A stretch of DNA of 64,000 nt from Polytrichum commune (Eukaryota > Streptophyta > Polytrichopsida > Polytrichales > Polytrichaceae), in the NCBI GenBank assembly GCA_950295325.1, contig OX485806.1:50897169-50961168 (forward strand), in the 5' to 3' direction. The notes under the pieces are model-generated. The model made no database searches. It was not told the origin of the DNA and saw only the letters and a program-made list of their open reading frames with translations. This document shows, piece after piece, positions 12,159 through 21,071 of the stretch (positions are counted from its first letter, which is position 1; each line of letters starts with the position of its first letter). The translations under genes and the position numbers were made by a program.

Positions 12159-13095
12159 TGTCGCGCACCTCTCCATGAGGAGTGCCCGCAACACCATGGG
12201 CACAAGGGGGACCCCGGAGTGACACCCGGGACTTGTGGCGCCATTGGTGAGAGGGCCCAAGTACTCTTAGTGTGGGTGAGGGCCCCGGGCGTTGAGAACG
12301 CCTCTCACCCACGAGGACTAAGAGTCATGAGGGTAAGGCCATAAGTTACGAGTAGCTTATGGCGGTGGAATTCTAGAATGCTAAAGAACACCTCAATCGG
12401 AGGTGCTAGCTAGGAGATATGGCCATTTGAGTGGGGCGCTGTCCCGGGACAGCACCCTGGGACAGCAGTGACCTGGGAGTGGTGCCCGGGACTGCCAAGG
12501 TTTGAGGAGCCATAACTTCCTCAATACTTGCCCGAATGGGGCAGGTGAGGAGTCCATCGGCATCTACGCAAAGAGTAGATGACGATAGAGTGGTCGCTTG
12601 AGAGCATCAGACATCATATGTAGAAGTTATGGTGGTCTGAAGCTACTGGGAGGTTCTAGCCCCAGCGGCTAAGGGAAAATGTCCACTTGGCCCCAACCCT
12701 TGTAGAGAGACAAAAGGATACTTGATGGTGGGGTAGGGGCCCCGCCCAAAGTCCTAGAGGCTTATATGGGTGAGGCGGCTTAGCCGACCGACCCCCCCGG
12801 AGCATACTTGGCAATGTGCTCCGGGTAGTTGTAGTGTTGTTTTGGCAACACGATGATCAACTCAAGAGTGGACTTCCATGGATGGAAGTCCACCTTAGCC
12901 ATTGGCTACCTACGAAGGGGAGAGTCCCGAATGCATGTGTAGGAGGGTTTGGTAACCTAGCCATGAGCTTGAAGGTCCGCGGTTTTGGGAGCTAACCATG
13001 CATGTGCGTGGGATGTGCAGGTTAGCGCTCGTGGCACTTGCTAGGTTGGAAAGGCGGTCAAGCTAAGTGAAGGAAAACTAGCAAGGGTTGCAACA
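12159..13095 (+). mobile_element. Solo LTR-A, TSD TGGAG
   Basis: TGTCGCGCACC to GGGTTGCAACA, 937 bp, flanked by perfect TGGAG at 12154-12158 and 13096-13100. Both sides are LTR-B sequence, so this is younger than the LTR-B copy. Its right half resembles the fragment at 48841-49280 more than the complete element, suggesting a subfamily. Confidence 0.85.
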
Positions 13096-13529
13096 TGGAG
13101 AGAGACGAAAATGAGAGAGAAAACACCTTAAGTAGTAAAAAGGGAGAGAGGGAGAGAGAGGTGAGGATAGGGTGAGAGGATTAGCACCTCCAATCACAAT
13201 CCCTTAACCCTCACCTCTAAAGTAGGGACTAATCCCCTTCCACCAAGCTTCTTTCTTCCTAAACTAACAAGGCGGATCCAAAAGTGGGCATTTAACCCGC
13301 GGAGCTCGCCTCGCCTCACCTTACCCCTTACTCACATAATCAAGGCATTTTCCTATTCAAATCAACCTTGAAATAATCACACAACACTACCTAATGCCTA
13401 AAGTTAAATCCACACCACACTTCACTCTTTTTATGTTTTGTGAATAATCATAATACCTCAAAGTCAAACTAAAATTGGTTTCGAGGAGTTAATCACCACA
13501 TGTGGGCACCATTTTGGGCTTACACGTAC

Positions 13530-14213
13530 CTACACCACACTGCCAGTCCATAATAACATCATTCTTGTCGGTGAAAGTAGCGAGGAGAATAGAGAAGAAA
13601 ACATGATGTTTTTCACGAGCACCTCTCCGAGGTATCCCATCAGAGCGCATCGTCTGGCTCTTCTCATCGGTGTAGGCATTCAACCATCCATATTGCTGGA
13701 GGTTGCAACCATACTCTTGCATGGCCTCCTCACACACTCTGAGAACGGAGTTAACACGAACAAGAACCTTGATGTTGAATTTCCGAGTCTGAAAAAATTA
13801 AAACGATTTCATAAGTCTCAAAACAAGTGAAATAAAAGACAATACATAAGCGTACTAAGAGACAAAGAATTGCTTACCACTCCAGAGGAATCCACAGGGG
13901 ATTGGAGGTCCAAATCATTCATACCAAACCAATCTTCAGCGACATAGAAATTGTAAGTGTGTGCCCAATAAAAAATAATCTTGGAAACAAAGGCACTTGT
14001 ACAATGGGCAAGGACAAAGACACCATGATCATAGAGGTTAGATTTCACAAATGCAAAAAGACACTCATATTATGATTCAAGGAGCTTGTTCCAGAATGGA
14101 ACATCGGTGAAGATGTTGGGCACCGGCAAATTCTTGGGAATGTCTGCGAAGAGCAAATCGAGGCCTTTGTGAGTTGTAGTCGAGGTGTTCACACGGGAAC
14201 GACCTGCCCCAAC
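13530..14213 (-). pseudogene. X1 exons with methyltransferase motif IV and start of motif I
   Basis: Exon 14213-13878 begins after TTTAATTGCAG: VGAGRSRVN, GLDLLFADIPKN, a stop TAA at 14070-14072, then SNLYDHGVFVLAHC and DWFGMNDLDLQSP, with donor GTAAGC. Exon 13788-13530 is fully open: TRKFNIKVLVRV ... EKHHVFFSILLATFTDKND and VIMDWQCGVG, donor GTACG. The hydrophobic strand DLLFADIP sits where beta-class amino-methyltransferases carry (D/N/S)PP(Y/F/W). EKHHVFFSILL...ND.VIMDWQCGVG matches their helix-plus-motif-I pattern (EKP..LL...GD.V.D.F.G.G). The canonical PP of motif IV is absent, so catalytic ability is doubtful even before decay. Confidence 0.6.
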
Positions 14214-14310
14214 CTGCAATTAAAACTTCATGAGAAAACAAGAGCAAGGAAAAAAAGAAGCAAACCAAAAGGAAAGGAGCCTGAAAAATGATGAAGGGAA
14301 AGATACAAAC

Positions 14311-17161
14311 CTTGGCAATGAACTCTTGCATACGGGTATGTGCTGGGAGGGGACCTCCTGCAAGCTCAAAATCCAGCATGAGTTGTACCATGTCCACATT
14401 TTCGATGAGGGCAAGCGTGTTAGGCAACTCCGAAGAGGTGGCACTCGTATCTAAGAAGGCCGCCTTCCTCTTGTGAGGCAAGGAGAGAAGAGAAATACCA
14501 CTGTGAGAAGGAATAACAATAGTTTGTGGACAAAAGGCTGAGGGAATACCAGAGGGGACAGCTGATGGAGCAACGGAGGGAGTGCTAGATGGACTCCGTA
14601 GGATGGTGGGTGGCTGAACATGGGTCTTTCAAGCAGACCGAGTGACAAGGTGGGAAGAAGTTGAATGGCGGTATTCTTTGCTCTGCCATTTCCCTTTGGT
14701 GCCTTGGGCGGAGGAAGCTCAACGATGTCAGGCTCCTCAAAGGGGATAATGTTCTCCTCGGGAGCACTACTTACAAGGCTGGCAAAAAAAAAACTTCTCT
14801 TTCCCAAGCACAAATCCTCCATAACAATCCAAGTACAATCCCCCAGTGTCGCAACCCTTGCTAGGTCCCTTAACAATCTTGCCAATTTTCGTTTCTAGCA
14901 AAGGTTACGAGCGCTAACCATTCGCATTCCGTCATGCTAATGGATAGCTCCTCTTACCCCGGACCAATAGTTCATAGGAGGGAACCAACCCTCCTACTTT
15001 GCTTTCGGGACTCACCCCTTAATCGGTAACCCATTTCCCCAATGTGGACTTCCATCCATGGAAGTCCAATCCTATGTGGATCATCGCGTTGCCGGAGCAA
15101 CACTACAACAACCCGAAGCATACTAGGCAACTATGGCCTCACAATAGGCCAAAGCCCATGGAGGCCTTGCCGTTCGGCCTCGGGTGGGTGAGGCCACACC
15201 ACCTCACCCATATAAGCCTCTAGGACTCTACACGGAGCCCCTACCCCACCGCCAACCAACCTCTTGTCTCTCTACCAAGAGTTGGGGCCAAGTGGACATT
15301 TTCCCTTAGCTGCTGGGCCTAGAACCCCCCCAGCAGCTTCAGACCATCATAACTTCCTTGTATGATGTCTGATCATAACAACCAACCACTCCATCCTCAT
15401 CTATGCTTCACGTAGATGCCGATGGACTCCTTGCTTGCCCCATTCAAGGAAGTCTTGAGGAAGTTATGCCTGTTTGAACCTTGGCAGTCCCGGGAATCAC
15501 TCCCAGGCACTGCTGTACCAGGGCGCTGTCCCGGGACAGCACCCCACTCAAATGGCCATAACTCCTAGCTCACACCTCCGATTGAGGTGATCTTGAGCAT
15601 TCTAGAATCACCACGCCATGAGCTACGCATAGCTCATGGCCTCACCCTTATGCCTCCTAGTCTTCGTGGGTGGGAGGCGTTCCCAACGCCCCGGCCCTCA
15701 CCCACACTAGGATCACTTGGGCCCTCTCACCAACGGCGCCACAAGTCCCGGGTGTCACTCCGGGGTCCCCCTTGTGCCCATGGTGTTTCGGCCACTCCTC
15801 ATGGAGAGGTGCGGGACACCCAGCCTGTAGGTGAGACTCAAGAAACTTGGTTGTTTGCGTGGTCATGTACACGCAGAGGCTAGAAAACACGTTCACCCAG
15901 TCCGAGATATAACTACAATACAAAAAAAATAAGATAACCATGGAAAATAGCAGGAATGGAGTGCAAAAATGCAAGAAATGAAGTGCACAAGAGCAAGAAG
16001 TGAAGAGTAAAAATGGAGGATAATACCATTACCGATAGGCGATGCGCTTGATAGCCAGAGCACCCTCCTCGAATTCCAAGAAGTTATCACCTTTGGCAAT
16101 GGGAATATCAGGCTTATCGCCGAAGTAAGGCTTGAAGGCTCTGTCCCAATGAAGAATCCTCCAATGATTAACATACTTACGAGGGTGCAAGATAATCTCC
16201 GATGCGTCCCAATCGATATCGACGATGAGGTTGTCCTAAAATGTTTTAATCTGGACCGAGACTTCTTTCTCTAACTGAAATGAGGGAGAGAGAGTGAAAT
16301 TAAATATGAAACAAGAGGAATAAAATCAAATTAAGAAAGCCAAGGAATAGATATACCTTATCCCAAAATGAAGCCTTGTGAAGCCAGTCATCCAAGGCAT
16401 TCTCCCTCATACGTTTGTCGATGGGAAATTTATTCTCCAACCTCTCACGAATTGAGGCCTTCCACCAATGAATCCATTTGGATTTGAATGAAGCTTCGAC
16501 CGGACATGTGACAATTTTTTGCAACTTTTCAATTGTCATGTCTGTCGAGGTGAATTCATTAAAGTGCCGGTCAATCTGCATACGTCCAAAAAAATGAAAT
16601 GAGTTCAGGAGGGTACATAAATGAAATGATTATTCATATAAAAAGAAACATGGAAGTGAAGAAGGGATACCTCGTAAAAGAAGTCCTCCCCATTGTCAGG
16701 ATGTGCAACCAAGATATATTTTTCAAATATGCGTGCTCGAATGGTCTTGATTGTCTATTTATGGGCCTTGCTCATGATATTCCAAATCTCAGTAGCAGTC
16801 CTCTCAGCAACCAGAGTGGTTTGACGGTAATGCCTTACTGCAAGGTCAACTTGAGCCGAAATGTCTCTCTGCAAAAAATAACCTTGTGAGGAAATACAAT
16901 CGGCATGTAAATGCAAAATAGAATGCAAGTAGGGAAATGGAGAAGACGAAATGCAAAATCATAACTTATAAAGAAATTTGTCGAAGACATCCGCGGTGGA
17001 AATTGTACCAAGTAGGGCGACTCTCTGTAATCTTCTTGCATGTTTTGTAGTCAGTAGGAGAGATGAGATTCTTGAACATCGATAACTCCAATATCCCAAA
17101 CGTATGAATTCGAAGGAGTTTGGCATGAATGTTCGCTTTCACGTAATCATGCTCTTTAGAC
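14311..17161 (-). pseudogene. X1 middle exons, no recognised domain
   Basis: Exons 17161-16966 (SKEHDYVKANIHAKLLRI), 16868-16671 (DISAQVDLAVRHY, IFEKYILVAHPDNGEDFF), 16574-16357 (IDRHFNEFTSTDM, WIHWWKASIRERL), 16274-16033 (ILHPRKYVNHWRILHWDR, AFKPYFGDKPDI), 15912 onward (YISDWVNVFSSLCVYM) and a P/S-rich exon with PHKRKAAFLDTSATSSE ending at 14311. Each has a pyrimidine-rich acceptor and a GT donor. The 15912 exon is cut by a solo LTR-A and has a frame change in a poly-T run. I do not recognise the domains. They link the ParB-like and methyltransferase-like parts. Confidence 0.5.
14847..15818 (-). mobile_element. Very young solo LTR-A in an X1 exon, TSD CCCAG
   Basis: 972 bp, TGTCGCAACCC to GTGCGGGACA, with perfect CCCAG at 14842-14846 and 15819-15823. 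By eye it differs from the LTRs of the complete element at only a few positions, such as one lost G in the CCCGGGG run and GCGGGACA for GCGCGACA. Removing it rejoins an X1 exon (LESHLQAG to GLYLDCYGG). Confidence 0.85.
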
Positions 17162-17228
17162 CTGAGAGAAAAAATATGAGAACCGGCCTATAAAAAGAAC
17201 GGAGGAAATAAAAAAAGTATATGCTTAC

Positions 17229-17654
17229 CAATTAATGTCGCTCATTGCGTTGAGGAAGACACCGGTACATCCCTTGGGGTCGACTACAATACAATCCACC
17301 GAGACATGTCTACTCTTCTCGTTAGCGTGGTTGTTGTTGATATGCCTCCACCATGCTGTGAGTCGATGATTTCCTTCCCATACGAAGAACATCTTCCCAA
17401 AGAGATGTGCAAGATCCGGATCCTCCTTTAGTTTGACATCGAACTCCGCGGAGGCCTCTTACCAGAGAGGGCTCCATGAGGCCATAATGGCAAGGGAAAC
17501 CGAGAGGTCTATAGGAATGTCGTTGAAAACCGAAACGTACATTATCCGATCTCCCTCTTGGTATCCCATAACAAACTCACATTCCAAACACAGCAATAAC
17601 ATTGTCCTCTGCAGACTGATGTTGCTCCTCCGCAACCTCAAAAGATTGAGAACC
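17229..17654 (-). pseudogene. X1 exon with ParB-like GNHR motif
   Basis: Acceptor TGTTCTTAG at 17655 and donor GTAAGC at 17228. After an apparent one-base frame change the exon reads EFVMGYQEGDRIMYVSVFND, then DLSVSLAIMASWSPLW, a TAA, KEDPDLAHL, FFVWEGNHRLTAWW, VSVDCIVVD and VFLNAMSDINW. In ParB/sulfiredoxin-fold domains a short strand is followed some 40-60 residues later by a G-x-H-R motif (here EGNHRLTAW), a V-x-V strand and an (A/N)-x-x-x-x-x-N segment. The spacing here fits that. This is a motif-level inference; structure-based comparison would decide it. Confidence 0.5.
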
Positions 17655-17930
17655 CTAAGAACATGAAACCATTTTAGAATTTCCAAACGAACAATAAAAA
17701 AAACACATACAAGTTACCAATATCTTACTAACTATCAAAAAAATAACTCCCAATTTAGTTTGAACCCAAACTAATATAATTATCATATAGGAGACAAACG
17801 AGAACCGACCACATTCAAAGCCGCCATCATGATGAGATACAAGTGTCAAACAGGTCCTTGCGATTGTAAATAAAAGAAACTCCTGAAAAGAAAGCAAGGC
17901 CAAGCCAAAGTCATGTAGGCTCTCTAAGAA

Positions 17931-19026
17931 GAGGCCTCGGATCCGAGGCCTCCTCCATTACCTCAAACATATGCACTTAGCAAAACAAGATAAGGCCGAG
18001 AGTAAAGTCAAGTAGCAAACTCATGTACACCTAACATGTAGATTTCCAAAGCAAGAACTTTCATACAAAGAGGCCTCGGATCCGAGGCCTCCTTCCCTAA
18101 CTCTTACATATGCACTAAACAAAAGAAGACAAGGCCGAACACAAAGTCAAGTAGCCAACCATTCCATGTAAATTTCCAAACCAAGAACATACAATAAAAA
18201 GAGGCCTCGGATCCGAGGCCTCCCATCCTAGCTCCTACATATGCACTTAGCAAAACAAAACAAACCCAAGAGCAAAATAATGTGCATATCACATCTTGAT
18301 TTTTCAAGCACAACCCTACACACAAAAGAGGCCTCTTTTTCTAGCTCCTACATATGCACTTAGCAAAACAAAAAATGGCCGAGAGCAAACTACTTTACAC
18401 ATCACATCTTGATTTTTCAAGCACAAACCTACACCCAAAAGAGGCCTCGGATCCGAGGCCCCTTCCCCTAGCTCCTACATATGCACTTAACAAAACAAGA
18501 AATGGCCGAATACAAAGTCAAGTAGCCAACTCAAGTATAGATAATATTTTGATTTACACACCAAGAACCTACATACCTTGGCCGAGAGTAAAGTCAAATG
18601 GACATTCCATGTAGATTTCCAAACCAAGAACCCACACCCAAAAGAGGCCTCGGATCCGAGGCCTCTTCCCCTTGCTCTTATATATGCACTTAGCAAAACA
18701 AAAAATGGCCGAGAGGAAACTAATGTGCACATAACATTTTGATTTTTCAAGCACAAACATACACTTCAAAAAAACCTCGGATCCGAGGCCTCTTCCCCTA
18801 GCTCTTATATATGCACTTAGCAAAACAAGAAATGGCCGAGAGCAAACTAATAAACACATAACATTTTGATTTTTCAAGCACAAACATACACTTAAAAAAA
18901 ACCTCGGATCCGAGGCGTCTTCTCAAAGTTCCTACATATGCACTTAGCAAAACAAGACAAAGCCAAGAGCAAACTAATGTGCACATAACATTTTTCAAGC
19001 ACAAACCTACATCCAAAAGAGGCCTC
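17931..19026. repeat. Tandem array with 22-nt palindrome in X1 intron 2
   Basis: Units of about 113-140 bp carry a perfect palindrome with core GGCCTCGGATCCGAGGCC, extended by GA and TC at the ends. Full copies: 17931-17952, 18070-18091, 18201-18222 and 18644-18665. One-arm-mutated copies: 18441, 18771 and 18898. Collapsed GAGGCCTC remnants: 18328-18335 and 19019-19026. Between them recur CTAGCTCCTACATATGCACT, TAGCAAAACAAGAAATGGCC and TGATTTTTCAAGCACAAACC. Diverged palindromes continue at 19758 and 19885. The array lies between donor 19975 and acceptor 17883 of X1. Confidence 0.9.
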
Positions 19027-19110
19027 TTCCCCTAGCTCTTACTTATGCACTTAACAAAACAAGAAATGGTCGAAAGCAATGTCAAGTACCAACACATGTA
19101 CACATAACAT

Positions 19111-19690
19111 GACAAGGCCGAGAGAAAGTCAAGAGTACATTCCATGTAGTTTGAGAAAACAAAAACCTCTCCTCACTCAAAACCCTACGTCTCACATACT
19201 TGACATATCAAGACAAGGCCGAGAGCAACTTAAGTGGAAATTCCATGTAGTTTGAGAAATCAAAAACCCTCTCCTCAACTCAAAACCCTACCTCTCACAT
19301 GTTCCTAAACCCAAAACAAGACAAGGCTGAGAGCAAGTCAAGTGGACATTCCATATAAATTGAAAAAGCAAGAACCTCTCCTCACTCAAAACCCTACCTC
19401 TCACATACTAACTTGACATATCAAGACAAGGCCGAGAGCAACCCAAGTGAACATTCCATGTAGTTTGAGAAATCAAAAACCCTCTCCTCAACTCAAAACC
19501 CTACCTATCACATGTTCCTAAACCCAAAACAAGACAAGGCCAAGAGCAACTCAAGTGGACATTCCATGTAGTTTGAGAAAGCAAGAACCTCACGTCACTC
19601 AAAACCCTACCTCTCACATACTCACTAAACCCAAATCAAGACAAGGCCGAGAGCAAGTCAAGTTGACATTCCATGTATTTTGAGAAATCA
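19111..19690. repeat. Tandem repeat, about 107-bp unit, 5-6 copies
   Basis: Units start with GACAAGGCCGAGAGCAA at 19111, 19212, 19320, 19425, 19533 and 19640. Each contains GGACATTCCATGTAGTTTGA, then AACC..TCTCCTCA and AAAACCCTACCTCTCACAT. It lacks the palindrome but shares GGCCGAGAGCAA with the preceding array, so both may stem from one ancestral unit. It lies in the same X1 intron. Confidence 0.85.
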
Positions 19691-19975
19691 AGTTAATACA
19701 AAGCAAAATCCTCGGCCAACAGGTAGTTTTACAAAGCAAAATTGTCGGCCAACATTTGGCCTTGGATCCGAGGCCTTTTCTTTTACCTCACCTGATTCAC
19801 TTACCCTAAACATACCAAGGCCGATAGCCATAGTCATGCAGACTAGTCATTTACATTTACAAAAACAATAACCCTCGGCCAAATGGAGGCCTCGAATCCG
19901 AGGCCTCCTTCCCCCAACCTCTCATTATGCACACTTCTAAACCAACATAGCATGGCCGAAAGCCCGACACCTTAC

Positions 19976-20928
19976 CAAAATTTGGAGTATGCCATCCACT
20001 GAAGCCCCAATATCCGTGCCACTATCTTCCGAGCTTCCGTCCTCTGTCGACGTTATTGGAGTGCTCTTTGAGTCACCGAGGTTTACCTGCGCCTTTTCTC
20101 TCCCGCGGCCATGCCCTTGCCTCAATGTTTGTTGTGTTCCGCCCGCCTTGCTTCACAGAAATCTTGAAGCATGGGTCACAATATCCACATTTAGGGTTTC
20201 AGTCCCTGGGCCTCCTCCTTCAGCTCTTTCGCGGCCTCCGAGAAAATTTGATTTCAGATCTTCCTCTACCGCTTTCCTCTTAGACGCCTTCATTTTTTCA
20301 TTTTTTTGAATCGTTGGTTGTCCTGACAGCAGTCCTAGCTCTTCTAACGCCTTCTCAGTTTGTTGTGCTACCTCCACGTTGTCTTCTTCTTCGTAGCTAT
20401 TTCCATTCTCTCCACTCCCCCATCCTCCTATATTTAAGAGATAACAATGTTTATAACAATGATGACAAACCATAATATTTAAGAGATAGTTATTTCACAG
20501 TTGAATTTGTTCTACCATTTTAATTATGTGCTCAGACAACTGAATATATGGAGAACCCGAAGAATATGTACAACGCTTGTAGAGTTCGTCTCTTCGCGTG
20601 AGTCCTCTTGGATGCTGTCATTTCCCAATTCTTCCACTTCTGCCATTGTCTGTGTTTTACTTCCGTCCGCCTCTTCTACAATCGGTGATAAAAGAAAAGG
20701 CCAAATCTCACAGTCTAGCCTCCACGAAGGTTTAGGGTTTAGGTACTTAATGCTTTGGCTCAAATCCTCGGGCGTCCCACGGCCCTCAATTGGCGCATTC
20801 ATTGACTGTATCTTTTGTATCCTCACTGTCTTCCTCTTTTTATCTGTGTAATGTGTAGACGATCGCCTCCTCTTTTTCTTCTTTGATGGTTCCGTTGTCG
20901 GAGGTTGTGTATTGCCTATTTCCTTCAT
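19976..20928 (-). pseudogene. X1 N-terminal exons: charged, nuclear-type
   Basis: The frame from ATG at 20928 is rich in Lys/Arg (SKKKKRRRSS, DKKRKTVR) and then acidic. The next exon (20427-19976) follows acceptor TTAAATATAG. It reads YEEEDNVEVAQQ, KASKRKAVEEDLK and GRERAEGGG, then passes a TGA at 20153 that an arginine CGA could have become. It continues in the same frame (GHGRGREKAQ, TSTEDGSSEDSG) to GILQIL and donor GTAAGG at 19975. The frame joins in phase to the exon at 17882 (EFLLFTIARTC). Basic patches suggest nuclear targeting. The exact end of the first exon is not clear to me. Confidence 0.5.
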
Positions 20929-21071
20929 GTGTTTAGCCCTCTTGTAATTCAGACCAAATCGTTTTTTTTTTCCACAACCTCACCACATCAAACTCACACA
21001 TTGGAAAGAGAATGAGCTTGCATTCTTCTCAATATATAATTCATGTTTAGGGTTTTCCACTTTCTGACAGA

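Larger units (their letters stand above)
10846..13524 (+). mobile_element. Solo LTR-B in an X1 intron, TSD TGTAC/CGTAC
   Basis: Starts TGTGAGGCC at 10846 and ends GGGCTTACA at 13524. The flanks TGTAC (10841-10845) and CGTAC (13525-13529) differ by one CpG-type change. Without the nested solo LTR-A (12159-13095) and its 5-bp duplication it is about 1737 bp, longer than its siblings because it holds a minisatellite. On the minus strand the duplicated GTACG is the first five bases of the intron after the X1 exon ending at 13530, so the insertion sits directly at the splice donor. Confidence 0.8.
10240..20928 (-). pseudogene. Gene X copy 1: ParB-like / DNA methyltransferase-like, about 14 exons, dead
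   Basis: A spliced minus-strand gene with clean GT-AG borders. Exons I can bound: 19976-20427, 17816-17882, 17229-17654, about 16966-17161, 16671-16868, 16357-16574, 16033-16274, an exon from 15912 into about 14777, an exon ending 14311, 13878-14213, 13530-13788, 10552-10750 and about 10240-10454. A lysine-rich start (MKEIGN) lies at 20928. In order the product has a charged N-terminus, a ParB-like segment, a middle part I do not recognise, a P/S-rich linker with KRKA, and a methyltransferase-like end. In-frame stops lie at 20153, 17459, 16755, 16236, 14070 and 10271. Solo LTRs sit in an exon (14847-15818) and in an intron (10846-13524). X2 shares the exon borders. The family call rests on motifs only. 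Confidence 0.65.

Noticed and set aside
17931..19026. Regular palindromic repeats as a CRISPR-like array
   Set aside because: Intervals of 113-140 bp are themselves repeated, there are no unique spacers or cas genes, and the setting is a eukaryotic intron.
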